Part shown: positions 1-7,941 of the stretch, piece after piece
Position numbering within the stretch: the stretch's first letter is position 1
How the letters are laid out: each line of letters starts with the position of its first letter
Assembly: GCA_900541195.1 (NCBI GenBank)
Contig: UQIY01000025.1
Coordinates: 1 to 31,828 of the forward strand
Length of the DNA: 31,828 nucleotides
Source of the DNA: an uncultured Collinsella sp.
Lineage (GTDB): Bacteria; Actinomycetota; Coriobacteriia; Coriobacteriales; Coriobacteriaceae
Direction: 5' to 3'
The notes under the pieces: model-generated
Databases searched by the model: none
What the model was told of the DNA's origin: nothing
Seen by the model: the letters and a program-made list of their open reading frames with translations, nothing else
Translations under genes and position numbers: made by a program

Positions 1-2
1 CT

Positions 3-164
3 CCTGCCGCCGAGCCCGAGCCCGAGCCGGCAGAGCCCACGACGGCTGACCTCTACGCCCGTCGTCCCCGCAAGCGCAAGGCCGTCGTCGACCAGCTCGC
101 TCGCGAGCTCGAGGCCGAGGATGACACCGCTGCTGCCGACGCTCCGAAGGGAGGCGATGAGTAA
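3..164 (+). CDS. Twin-arginine translocase TatA/TatB-like subunit, C-terminal end only
   Basis: This is the last 53 codons of a gene that begins left of the window; the frame is open from base 3 to the TAA at 162-164. The visible part is a soluble tail: a Pro/Glu repeat (PEPEPAEP), then basic residues (RRPRKRK) and an acidic helix-like end. TatA and TatB have one N-terminal membrane helix, an amphipathic helix and such an unstructured charged tail. The helix part is missing here, so the family call rests on the next gene being tatC. The stop overlaps the tatC start by one base (TAATG), which indicates translational coupling. Whether it is TatA or TatB cannot be decided. Confidence 0.65.
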   Translation, partial: PAAEPEPEPAEPTTADLYARRPRKRKAVVDQLARELEAEDDTAAADAPKGGDE

Positions 165-955
165 TGCCTATCGGACCTGCGCGAATGCCGCTCTTCGATC
201 ACCTGGGAGAACTCCGTCGCCGCCTGACCATCGTGGTCGTGTCGGTGTTTGCCGCAGCCATCGTGCTGTATTTCGCCACGCCCGTGGTGCTCGACATCCT
301 GGAAGACCCCATCCGCTCCTTTGTGCCGGACGGTAAGTTCTACATCACCACCACGCTCGGCGGCTTTGGCCTGCGCTTCTCGCTGGCCATCAAGATGGCC
401 GTGGTCATGTGCACGCCCATGATCATCTGGCAGATTCTGGCATTTTTCCTGCCGGCACTGCGTCCCAACGAGCGCAAATGGGTCGTGCCCACGGTGCTCG
501 CCTCGACGGTGCTGTTCTTCCTGGGCGCCATCTTCTGCTATTTCATCATCATCCCGGCGGGCTTTGAGTGGCTTATCGGCGAGACCTCGGCCGTCGCCAC
601 GGCGCTGCCCGACCTGGAGAACTACGTCAACATGGAGCTGCTCTTTATGATCGGCTTTGGCGTGGCGTTTGAGCTGCCGCTCATCATCTTCTACCTGTCC
701 GTCTTCCACATCGTGTCCTACGCGGCCTTCCGCGGCGCCTGGCGCTACGTGTACGTGGGCCTGCTTGTGGGCTCGGCTGTGATTACGCCCGACGGCTCGC
801 CCGTTACGCTGGGCCTCATGTATGGTGCTCTGCTCTCGCTCTACGAGATTTCGCTCGCCATTGCCCGCGTGGTCATTACCGCGCGCGAGGGCAAGGAGGG
901 CTTGTTTGTGAGCCGTCTGGACCTGTTCTCGGACGATGAGGACGACGAGGAGTAA
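164..955 (+). CDS. tatC: Sec-independent (twin-arginine) protein translocase subunit TatC
   Basis: TatC is the membrane receptor that binds the twin-arginine signal peptide and, with TatA/B, exports folded proteins. The 263-residue product has the family's usual length and six hydrophobic segments. The N-terminal signature FDHLGELRRRL lies at residues 11-21, with the conserved Glu at 16. The conserved loop FFLPALRPNERK follows near residues 95-106, and the FELPL motif comes later in the sequence. The tail is acidic (DDEDDEE). The ATG at 164 overlaps the upstream stop and has AAGGGAGG at about 147-154; an internal ATG at 185 would also leave the signature whole. hypA starts only 6 bases downstream. 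Confidence 0.95.
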   Translation: MPIGPARMPLFDHLGELRRRLTIVVVSVFAAAIVLYFATPVVLDILEDPIRSFVPDGKFYITTTLGGFGLRFSLAIKMAVVMCTPMIIWQILAFFLPALRPNERKWVVPTVLASTVLFFLGAIFCYFIIIPAGFEWLIGETSAVATALPDLENYVNMELLFMIGFGVAFELPLIIFYLSVFHIVSYAAFRGAWRYVYVGLLVGSAVITPDGSPVTLGLMYGALLSLYEISLAIARVVITAREGKEGLFVSRLDLFSDDEDDEE

Positions 956-961
956 ATCGGT

Positions 962-1318
962 ATGCACGAGGTTGGCATTGTCAACGGCATACTCGATACA
1001 GTGATTCGCGCGGCGCGTGGGGCGGGGGCCTCGCGCGCCGTTTTGGTAACGCTGCGTATCGGGGATATGACCGAAGTTGTGCGCGAGGCGCTCGACTTTG
1101 CGTGGGAGACATTTCGCGATGAGGACCCGCTCACGCGGGGCTGCGAGCTCGCGGTTGAGGAGATTCACCCACAAAGTGAATGCCTGGACTGCGGCGAGGT
1201 CTTCGACCACGATCGCTTCCACTGTCGCTGTCCCCAGTGTGGTGGTGCCAACGTGCGCCTACTGCACGGCCGCGAGCTCGATATCGCGAGTATCGAAATC
1301 GAAACCCCCGACGATTAG
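962..1318 (+). CDS. hypA: Hydrogenase maturation nickel metallochaperone HypA
   Basis: HypA delivers Ni2+ together with HypB during assembly of the large subunit of [NiFe] hydrogenases. The 118-residue length is normal for the family. The N-terminus MHEVGIV carries the nickel-binding His2 and Glu3. The zinc site is formed by C74, C77, C90 and C93 in the CLDCGEVF and CRCPQCGG segments; an extra Cys is at 88. A GAGGAG ribosome-binding site lies inside the end of tatC. hypB follows after 55 bases. The adjacency to tatC makes sense because many hydrogenases are exported by Tat in folded, cofactor-loaded form, but no hydrogenase structural gene is in the window. Confidence 0.95.
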   Translation: MHEVGIVNGILDTVIRAARGAGASRAVLVTLRIGDMTEVVREALDFAWETFRDEDPLTRGCELAVEEIHPQSECLDCGEVFDHDRFHCRCPQCGGANVRLLHGRELDIASIEIETPDD

Positions 1319-1373
1319 CCCGCTAGCCATCTGGTGATGGGGTATAAAGGGGCCAAAGTAAGGAGCGCTAAGT

Positions 1374-2057
1374 ATGGCTGAGAAAACGATTGATATCGCG
1401 TCGCCGATTCTGTCGCGCAACGAGCGCCTGGCAGATCAGCTGCGTCAGCGATTTAATGAGACAAACACCTATGTGATCAACGTCTTGTCGAGCCCCGGTT
1501 CGGGCAAGACCACCACGATCCTGGGCACCAACGAGCGCCTGCGTGACAAGGCCGGCCTGCGCTGTGCCGTCATCGAGGGCGATATTGCCTCGGATGTCGA
1601 TGCCATCACCATGAAGGAAGCCGGCATGCCCGCCATCCAAATCAACACGGGCGGCCTGTGCCACCTCGAGGGCAACATGATCATGGAGGCCGTTGACGCC
1701 TTCGACCAGGCTGTGGGTCTGGAAAACATCGACGTCATCTTTATCGAAAACGTGGGTAACCTGGTCTGCCCAGTCGACTTTGACCTGGGCGAGAACCTGT
1801 CCATCATGATCCTCTCGGTGCCCGAGGGCGACGACAAGCCCATCAAGTACCCGGGCATCTTTCAGCACGCCGGCGCGCAGCTGCTCAACAAGGTCGATGT
1901 GGCCCCGGCTTTCGATTTTGACATGGATAGGTATACTAAGACACTCGATGACCTCAATCCGCAGGCGCCGCGGTTTTCCGTCAGCGCGCGCAAGGGCGAG
2001 GGCATGGATGCCTGGTGCGATTGGCTCATCGGGCAGATTGAGCAAGCAAGGGCGTAA
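1374..2057 (+). CDS. hypB: Hydrogenase maturation GTPase HypB
   Basis: HypB is a dimeric SIMIBI-class GTPase that receives nickel and passes it on with HypA for [NiFe]-hydrogenase assembly. The 227-residue protein has the P-loop SSPGSGKTT at about residues 39-47, the EGDIASD switch segment, the CHLE metal motif, ENVGNLVCP with the conserved Cys, and the NKVD guanine-specificity motif. It lacks the N-terminal CxxCGC high-affinity nickel site and the His-rich stretch found in some HypB proteins, so it is the short form. The ATG at 1374 is preceded by AAGGAG. The promoter is unclear; a CCATC/GATGG mini-hairpin lies in the hypA-hypB gap at about 1327-1340. Confidence 0.95.
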   Translation: MAEKTIDIASPILSRNERLADQLRQRFNETNTYVINVLSSPGSGKTTTILGTNERLRDKAGLRCAVIEGDIASDVDAITMKEAGMPAIQINTGGLCHLEGNMIMEAVDAFDQAVGLENIDVIFIENVGNLVCPVDFDLGENLSIMILSVPEGDDKPIKYPGIFQHAGAQLLNKVDVAPAFDFDMDRYTKTLDDLNPQAPRFSVSARKGEGMDAWCDWLIGQIEQARA

Positions 2058-2111
2058 GTCGGCCGCCATACGGGCGGGCGTAGCCGCAGAGATACGAGAT
2101 AGGAGCCTCTT

Positions 2112-4703
2112 TTGAAGCTCATCATCGCCGAGAAAAACGACGCCGCGCGTCAGATTGCCGAGCGTCTGTCCACGGGCAAGCCCAAAAAGGATAAGGTGTA
2201 CAACACCGCCATCTACCGTTTTGAGTGGAAGGGCGAGGAGTGCGTGACCATCGGCCTGGCCGGTCACATCCTTGCGCCCGATTTTTGCGACAGCGTGCTG
2301 TTCGATAAAAAGCTGGGCTGGTATTCGGTCACCGAGGACGGCGAGATGCTGCCGGCCGACATGCCCGATGGCCTGGCTCGTCCGCCCTACGACACCAAGC
2401 GCAAACCGTTTCTTGCCGACGGTATCTCCATCAAGGGCTGGAAGCTCGAGAGCCTGCCCTACCTCACCTGGGCGCCCGTCATTAAGCTACCGGCCGAGAA
2501 GGAGCTCATTCGCTCGCTCAAGAACCTTGCCAAGAAGTCCGACAGCGTCATCATCGCTACGGACTTCGATCGCGAGGGCGAGCTGATCGGTTCGGACGCC
2601 CTCAACAAGGTGCGCGAGGTTGCGCCCGACTTGCCGGTCGCCCGCGCCCAGTACTCTTCGTTTACCAAGGCCGAGATTACGCACGCCTTCGATAATCTCG
2701 TCTCGCTCGACCAGAACCTGGCCGACGCCGGCGAGAGCCGTCAGCACATCGACCTTATCTGGGGTGCGGTGCTCACGCGTTACCTGACGCTCGCCAAGTT
2801 TGGCGGCTTTGGTAACGTGCGCTCCGCCGGCCGCGTGCAGACCCCGACGCTTGCCCTGGTGGTCGAGCGCGAGCGCGAGCGCATGGCGTTTGTGCCCGAG
2901 GACTATTGGCAGATTCGCGGCATGGGCGCCGCGCAAGGCGCTGCCGAGGACGATCGCTTTAAGATCGCGCACAAGACAGCGCGCTTTACCGACAAGGATG
3001 CTGCCGAGACGGCGTATAGTCACGTCGACGGCGCCGAGACGGCAACCGTCGCCGCGGTGACCAAGCGCTCCCGCAAGCAGCAGCCGCCCACGCCGTTTGC
3101 GACGACCTCGCTACAGGCCGCCGCCGCGGCCGAGGGCATCTCGCCTGCGCGTACCATGCGCATCGCCGAGTCCCTCTACATGGCGGGCCTCATCAGCTAC
3201 CCGCGTGTCGACAACACCGTGTACCCCGCGACGCTCGATCTGGGCGCCGTGGTGAGTGACCTGGCAAAGATCAACCCGGCGCTGGCGCCCGTGTGCAAAA
3301 AGGTACTCGCTGGCCCCATGAAGCCCACGCGCGGTAAAGTCGAGACCACCGACCACCCGCCTATCTACCCCACGGGCGAGGGCGATCCGTCCACGCTCGA
3401 CGGCGGCCAGCGCAAGCTCTACGACCTGATCGCCCGTCGCTTCCTGGCGACGCTTATGGGTCCCGCGACCATCGAGAACACCAAGCTCGAGCTCGACGTG
3501 AACGGTGAGCCGTTCGTGGCTTCGGGCGATGTGCTCGTGACTCCGGGCTTCCGCGAGGCGTATCCGTATGGACTTAAGCGCGATGAGCAGATGCCGCCGC
3601 TGGAGCAGGGCGATACGGTCGATGTGTTCGACATTAAACTCGAGGCCAAGCAGACCGAGCCGCCCGCGCGCTACAGCCAGGGCAAGCTCGTGCAGGAGAT
3701 GGAAAAGCGCGGCCTGGGTACCAAGTCCACGCGTGCGAGCATCATCGAGCGCCTGTATGCCGTGCGCTATCTCAAAAATGATCCCGTTGAGCCGAGCCGG
3801 CTGGGCATCGCCATCATCGACGCGCTGACGCAATTTGCCCCGCGCATCACGAGCCCCGATATGACCAGCGAGCTTGATGGCGATATGACCCGCGTCGAGC
3901 GCGGCGAGGACACCGAAGAGCATGTCGTGACGCACTCGCGCGCGCTGCTGGCTGGCGTGCTCGACGAGCTGCTCAAGCACACGCAGGAGCTGGGCGACGC
4001 CATCAGCGACGCCGTTACGGCCGATGCGCGCGTGGGCGCCTGCCCCAAGTGCGGCAAGGACCTGGTTATGAAGACGAGCGCCAAGACCCGTGGCAGCTTC
4101 ATTGGCTGCATGGGCTGGCCCGACTGCGACGTGACCTATCCGGTGCCGAGCGGCGTCAAGGTAAGCCCGCTCGAGGGCGAGGCAGCCGTGTGCCCCGAGT
4201 GCGGCGCGCCGCGCATTAAGTGTCAGCCGTTCCGCCAGAAGGCTTTCGAGATCTGCGTGAACCCGACGTGCCCCACCAACTACGAGCCCGACCTTAAGGT
4301 GGGCGAGTGCAAGGTGTGTGCCGAGGCCGGACGCCATGGCGACCTGATCGCACACAAGAGCGAGAAGAGCGGCAAGCGCTTTATCCGCTGCACCAACTAC
4401 GATGACTGCGGCGTGAGCTATCCTCTGCCGGCGCGCGGTAAGCTCGAGGCGACGGGTGAGACCTGCCCCGAGTGCGGCGCTCCCATCGTGGTGGTCAACA
4501 CGGCGCGCGGCCCGTGGCGCATCTGCGTGAACATGGACTGCCCGACCAAGGAGAAGAAGCCCGCCCGCGGCCGCAAGACCACGACCAAGGCGAGCACGGC
4601 AAAGAAGACGACGGCAGCCAAGAAGACTGCTGCCAAGAAGACGACCGCCAAAAAGACGACGGCCAAGAAGTCGACTACCAAAAAGACCGCTGCCGACAAG
4701 TAG
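2112..4703 (+). CDS. topA: Type IA DNA topoisomerase with archaeal-style core, four zinc ribbons and Lys-rich tail
   Basis: The enzyme relaxes negative supercoils through a 5'-phosphotyrosine link. The start is TTG at 2112 with AGGAG just upstream; the product is 863 residues. The TOPRIM domain begins with KLIIAEK and carries TDFDREGE at 150-157. SAGRVQTPTL is at 238-247. The catalytic Tyr is Y363 in GLISYPRVDNTVYP, a form typical of archaeal TopA; Escherichia coli TopA has a different motif. Four C4 zinc ribbons follow: C644-C672, C694-C720, C733-C766 and C785-C810. The last 50 residues are Lys/Ala/Thr repeats such as AKKTTAKKTT, like the histone-H1-type tails of actinobacterial TopA, which aid DNA binding and processivity. 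A strong terminator lies 28 bases past the stop. The archaeal affinity is from motif recognition, not a tree. Confidence 0.9.
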   Translation: MKLIIAEKNDAARQIAERLSTGKPKKDKVYNTAIYRFEWKGEECVTIGLAGHILAPDFCDSVLFDKKLGWYSVTEDGEMLPADMPDGLARPPYDTKRKPFLADGISIKGWKLESLPYLTWAPVIKLPAEKELIRSLKNLAKKSDSVIIATDFDREGELIGSDALNKVREVAPDLPVARAQYSSFTKAEITHAFDNLVSLDQNLADAGESRQHIDLIWGAVLTRYLTLAKFGGFGNVRSAGRVQTPTLALVVERERERMAFVPEDYWQIRGMGAAQGAAEDDRFKIAHKTARFTDKDAAETAYSHVDGAETATVAAVTKRSRKQQPPTPFATTSLQAAAAAEGISPARTMRIAESLYMAGLISYPRVDNTVYPATLDLGAVVSDLAKINPALAPVCKKVLAGPMKPTRGKVETTDHPPIYPTGEGDPSTLDGGQRKLYDLIARRFLATLMGPATIENTKLELDVNGEPFVASGDVLVTPGFREAYPYGLKRDEQMPPLEQGDTVDVFDIKLEAKQTEPPARYSQGKLVQEMEKRGLGTKSTRASIIERLYAVRYLKNDPVEPSRLGIAIIDALTQFAPRITSPDMTSELDGDMTRVERGEDTEEHVVTHSRALLAGVLDELLKHTQELGDAISDAVTADARVGACPKCGKDLVMKTSAKTRGSFIGCMGWPDCDVTYPVPSGVKVSPLEGEAAVCPECGAPRIKCQPFRQKAFEICVNPTCPTNYEPDLKVGECKVCAEAGRHGDLIAHKSEKSGKRFIRCTNYDDCGVSYPLPARGKLEATGETCPECGAPIVVVNTARGPWRICVNMDCPTKEKKPARGRKTTTKASTAKKTTAAKKTAAKKTTAKKTTAKKSTTKKTAADK

Positions 4704-4730
4704 CCGCACGGTCGAAACATCACCTAAAAC

Positions 4731-4769
4731 AAAAACGAGCGAGGACCTCAAAATCCTCGCTCGTTTTTT
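4731..4769 (+). terminator. Rho-independent terminator of topA
   Basis: A perfect 15-base stem (4731-4745 with 4754-4768) surrounds an 8-base loop. The right arm ends in a run of six T. Because the left arm begins with A5, it could also stop transcripts arriving from the inverted gene to its right. Confidence 0.9.
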
Positions 4770-4771
4770 AT

Positions 4772-4829
4772 CCGGCAGTTAGGGACGTTCCTTTTCTGCC
4801 GGCAGTTTAGGAACGTCCCTAACTGTCGG
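4772..4829. repeat. Long GGGAC-type inverted repeat (1 of 3 nearby)
   Basis: Arms 4772-4791 and 4810-4829 pair over 20 bases with one G-T wobble and contain AGGGACGTTCC and its complement. The loop holds the perfect palindrome CTGCCGGCAG at 4796-4805. It sits right after the topA terminator and before the stop of the convergent gene. There is no T-run, so it is not a normal terminator. The shared GGGAC core with the elements at 5900 and 5985 suggests a dispersed REP-like family. Confidence 0.75.
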
Positions 4830-4847
4830 CTCGGGAACGACAAAGCG

Positions 4848-5831
4848 CTAGTTCACTTCGACGGGTTTGGCGCCGGGATAGCGCTCCTCAAAGTCTAGGC
4901 GGTACTTATTGTCATTGGTGCCCGCCACGTTGTCGCGCGACAGCGGCGCCACGATCTCATTCTTGTGGTCCGCAGGCTTGGCGTATTTCAGGCTGATCTC
5001 CCAGGCATCACAGATTGCGTCAATGCGGTGATCCAGGTCGTCGTACAGGGCGATGATGTCCTTCCAGGAGCTGTAGTTCTTGGAGCTCGTCGGGACGTCT
5101 AGGTCCTCGACGATGTCGTAATACTGCTCGATGGTGTCCTCCGTGCGCTCGGCGACGTCGGCGAGATTTTGACGGGTGGTTCGATCCTCTTCCAGATAGC
5201 TGCCGTTGAAGTTCTGCGCGCAGCCACGGACGTAGTTGTCGAGGTCTTCGAGCAAGTCGTAGTATTCGCTCAGTCGGCGGTAGAGGTTCTGCTCGGAGAG
5301 CGTTGCTTCGCCGCCATCCTCGTCGTCATCGTCATCATCGTCGTACAGGCTGTTGGGATCGCCGAGAGGCTTTAGGTCATCGTCGTCGACGTCATGGTGC
5401 AGCTTAGCTACCTCGGCAGTCGTCTGCGTGGCGGCGTTGTCGAAAGGCTTGATCACAAAGAAAACGACCAGGGCGATGATGATCGCCACCAGCACAACAA
5501 TAACGGCGATAAGCGGCCCGGTGCCGCTCTTTTTGGGAGCGGGGGTCTGTGGCGAAGCGGGCGTGTATGCGGGAGCCGGCTCCTGTTGGGGCGAGCCGCT
5601 CGCGACGGGTATGCGCTGCGTGGTCTCGACGGCCGCAGGGCTTGCGGCGGGGTCGGGGCGATAGGCGAGGGGGTCGTCCGCCTTGGCTTGCGGCGTATCA
5701 AGGGAGCCGGTCTGCTCAAAAGCGGGCTGGCTATCGCTCGCGGTTGTTTGCTCAACGGGTGCACCGCACGAGGTGCAGAACTTGGCATTATCTGCAAGAA
5801 GCTTGCCGCACGAGGCGCAATACCGAGACAT
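4848..5831 (-). CDS. Zinc-ribbon single-pass membrane protein, function unknown
   Basis: The 327-residue protein starts with a zinc ribbon (CxxC at C5/C8 and C19/C22, SRYCASCGK and FCTSCGAP). A Pro/Ala/Gln-rich linker follows, then one membrane helix at about 105-128 and a C-terminal region that opens with an acidic run (seven Asp near 164-170) and continues as mostly helical sequence with many Tyr and Asp. This layout (cytosolic zinc ribbon, one helix, outside domain) is common in Gram-positive proteins of unknown role. I chose the ATG at 5831 because AAGGAG lies six bases before it; a GTG 18 bases upstream would include the ribosome-binding site in the gene. The gene is convergent with topA and is transcribed alone. 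Confidence 0.8.
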   Translation of the reverse strand: MSRYCASCGKLLADNAKFCTSCGAPVEQTTASDSQPAFEQTGSLDTPQAKADDPLAYRPDPAASPAAVETTQRIPVASGSPQQEPAPAYTPASPQTPAPKKSGTGPLIAVIVVLVAIIIALVVFFVIKPFDNAATQTTAEVAKLHHDVDDDDLKPLGDPNSLYDDDDDDDEDGGEATLSEQNLYRRLSEYYDLLEDLDNYVRGCAQNFNGSYLEEDRTTRQNLADVAERTEDTIEQYYDIVEDLDVPTSSKNYSSWKDIIALYDDLDHRIDAICDAWEISLKYAKPADHKNEIVAPLSRDNVAGTNDNKYRLDFEERYPGAKPVEVN

Positions 5832-5868
5832 TGCCACTCCTTTCGCCACATTTCAATGCAATACGACG

Positions 5869-5874
5869 ATTATA
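5869..5874 (-). promoter_or_regulatory. Putative -10 box of the zinc-ribbon membrane protein gene
   Basis: On the minus strand this reads TATAAT, 38 bases before the chosen ATG. No clear -35 box lies 16-18 bases further upstream, so the promoter call is tentative. Confidence 0.45.
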
Positions 5875-5899
5875 CCCAGCGTCCAAAATTCTCCATCAT

Positions 5900-5968
5900 A
5901 AGTTGCGGTGAAATAGGGACTGTTTGGCGGTCTCAGAGCTTCAATCAGTCCCTATTTCACCGCAACTT
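5900..5968. repeat. Perfect 23-base inverted repeat with GGGACTG core (2 of 3 nearby)
   Basis: Arms 5900-5922 and 5946-5968 are perfectly complementary and contain GTGAAATAGGGACTG and its complement. The 23-base loop is unpaired. It lies between divergent genes, just upstream of the minus-strand promoter. It has no T-run, so it is better seen as a REP-like or MITE-like element than as a terminator. Confidence 0.8.
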
Positions 5969-5983
5969 TGGAAAGGCACCTTT

Positions 5984-6038
5984 AGCCATTGGGGACGTTC
6001 TTAAACGACTAGTCATTCAAGAACGTCCCCAATGACTA
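5984..6038. repeat. GGGGACGTTC-type inverted repeat (3 of 3 nearby)
   Basis: The core arms 5987-6002 and 6019-6034 pair perfectly over 16 bases (CATTGGGGACGTTCTT with its complement). Pairing resumes outside one mismatch for about three more bases. It shares GGGACGTTC with the element at 4772. It lies 16 bases after the element at 5900 and upstream of tmk. Confidence 0.8.
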
Positions 6039-6128
6039 GGTGGGGTTTGGGACGCGCCTGCCCCTGGGGTATCATGGCTTGGTTGCTATAACTCGCATTT
6101 ACGCGCCTTGTAGGAAGGGGCTGCGCCC

Positions 6129-6812
6129 ATGGCTTTTGAGCCCGCTCAACATAGCTTCATTACGCTCGAGGGTGTCGATGGCGCCGGTAAATCTACGCAG
6201 GCGCGCCTGCTTGCCCGTGCGCTCGACCTTGCCGGCTACCAGGTTGTGACCCTGCGTGAGCCGGGCGGTACCGCCATCAGCGAAAAGATCCGTGCTCTGC
6301 TGCTCGACCCCGCCAATACGGCGATGGGCGACACCTGCGAGTTGTTGCTCTACGAGGCGGCACGCGCTCAGTTGGTGCACGAGGTCATCGCGCCCGCCCT
6401 TGCTGCCGGCAAGGTTGTCCTGTGCGACCGCTTCTACGATTCCACGACCTGCTACCAGGCGTTTGCCGATGGCCTCGATCGCCAGATAGTGCGCGACGCC
6501 AACAACCTGGCCGTCGCGGGTACGCACCCGGCGCTCACACTCGTCTACCACATCACGCCCGAGCAGGCGGCGCTGCGCATGGCCGACCGCGGTGCGGCCG
6601 ACCGCATGGAGGCCAAGGGCATGGCCTTCCAAGAGCGCGTCTACCAGGGATTTTGCGCCATTGCCGCCGAGGAACCAAACCGCGTAAAGCTCATCGACGC
6701 GACCGCGACCATCGAGGAAGTCTTCGAGAAGACGGTCGAGCAGGTTCGCGCCTACGGCCTCGATATTTCCCAGGACGCCGTCACCGCCGCGCTTGCCCAG
6801 GAGGCCGAGTAA
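6129..6812 (+). CDS. tmk: Thymidylate kinase
   Basis: The enzyme phosphorylates dTMP to dTDP for DNA synthesis. The 227-residue product has the P-loop EGVDGAGKST at 14-23, the LREPGG segment at 42-47, the DRF motif at 100-102 (DRFYDST) and a lid region with DRGAADRME. AGGAAG precedes the ATG at 6129. holB begins one base after the stop; the tmk-holB pair is a common arrangement in Gram-positive bacteria and links nucleotide supply with the replisome. The REP-like repeats lie in its upstream region. Confidence 0.96.
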   Translation: MAFEPAQHSFITLEGVDGAGKSTQARLLARALDLAGYQVVTLREPGGTAISEKIRALLLDPANTAMGDTCELLLYEAARAQLVHEVIAPALAAGKVVLCDRFYDSTTCYQAFADGLDRQIVRDANNLAVAGTHPALTLVYHITPEQAALRMADRGAADRMEAKGMAFQERVYQGFCAIAAEEPNRVKLIDATATIEEVFEKTVEQVRAYGLDISQDAVTAALAQEAE

Positions 6813-6813
6813 C

Positions 6814-7941
6814 ATGGCCCCCGCTCAGGCAAGCCTGCTGGCCAAGCTCGACACCCAAGAGCGCGTGCGCGACTTTTTGACCAATGCCGTCGCCAGCGGT
6901 CGCGCATCGCACGCCTACCTGTTTTTGGGCGCGCCCGGCGCGGGCAAGCTCGACGCCGCGTGGGCGCTCGCCCAAGCCTTCCTGTGCGAGCAGGATGGCT
7001 GCGGCTCATGTGATAGCTGCGTGCGCGTTGCCCGCCATACGCACCCCGACGTGCACTATTACACGCCCGAGAGCGCCACGGGCTACCTCATCGCCCAGAC
7101 CCGCGAGCTGCTCGATGACGTGCCTCTGGCGCCCATCCGTGCCAAGGCCAAGGTCTACATCATCGACCGTGCCGAGCAACTGCGCGCCAACACCGCCAAC
7201 GCACTGCTCAAAACACTCGAGGAGCCGCCCGAGGGCGTTATGTTTATCCTGCTGGGCACCTCGGCAGACGTGATGTTGCCCACCATCGTGAGCCGCTGCC
7301 AGTGCGTGCCGTTTCGGCTGGTATCGCCCGCCGTCGCCGCGCAGGCCGTGAGCCGCGCCACCGGTCAGGACCCTGCGCGTTGTCGCATGGCCGTCGCCGT
7401 AGCGGGAAGCCCCACGCGTGGCATCGAGTTCCTCAAGAGCGCCGAGCGCCAGGACGCCCGCCGTCAGATGGTTCGCGCCATCGATTCGCTTATCGCCGCC
7501 GACGAGGCCGACGTGCTCAGCCGCGCCAAGTCACTCATCGTCGCCGTTAAGGCGCCGCTCGCCGAGGTCAAGTCCACGCAGGAAAAGGTGCTCGAGCAAA
7601 ACGCCGATTACCTGTCGCGTGGAGCATTGAAGCAGCTTGAGGACCGCAACAAGCGTGAACTCAACGCGCGCGAGCGTTCGGGTATCATGGAAGCGCTGGC
7701 GAGCGCGCGGACGCTCATGCGCGACGTGCTGCTGACGCTTCAGGACGAGGCAGCCGACGTGGTGAACGAAGACGCGTGCGACACGATCGGGCGGCTTGCC
7801 GCCGCGACCAATGTTGCGGGTGCCACACGGGCGCTCGAGGCAGTCGCGACCGCCGAGCGCAACATCGCCAGAAACGTTACTCCCCAGCTGGCCATCGAGG
7901 TCATGCTGTTCGATATCAGGAAGGCACTGAAATGCCGTTAG
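6814..7941 (+). CDS. holB: DNA polymerase III delta' subunit (clamp loader)
   Basis: Delta' is the stator of the clamp loader that places the sliding clamp on DNA. The start is the ATG at 6814, one base after the tmk stop; an upstream in-frame start would overlap tmk. The 375-residue AAA+ protein has a Walker A-type loop GAPGAGKL at 39-46, a zinc module at C58, C63, C66 and C69, and the SRC motif in TIVSRCQC. The C-terminal part is helical. The gene overlaps ricT by ten bases, so tmk, holB and ricT form one translationally coupled operon. Confidence 0.93.
   Translation: MAPAQASLLAKLDTQERVRDFLTNAVASGRASHAYLFLGAPGAGKLDAAWALAQAFLCEQDGCGSCDSCVRVARHTHPDVHYYTPESATGYLIAQTRELLDDVPLAPIRAKAKVYIIDRAEQLRANTANALLKTLEEPPEGVMFILLGTSADVMLPTIVSRCQCVPFRLVSPAVAAQAVSRATGQDPARCRMAVAVAGSPTRGIEFLKSAERQDARRQMVRAIDSLIAADEADVLSRAKSLIVAVKAPLAEVKSTQEKVLEQNADYLSRGALKQLEDRNKRELNARERSGIMEALASARTLMRDVLLTLQDEAADVVNEDACDTIGRLAAATNVAGATRALEAVATAERNIARNVTPQLAIEVMLFDIRKALKCR

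Noticed and set aside
3111..4751. Very long open frame antisense to topA (over 500 codons)
   Set aside because: It mirrors the codon pattern of topA in a GC-rich genome, has no motif and crosses the topA terminator.
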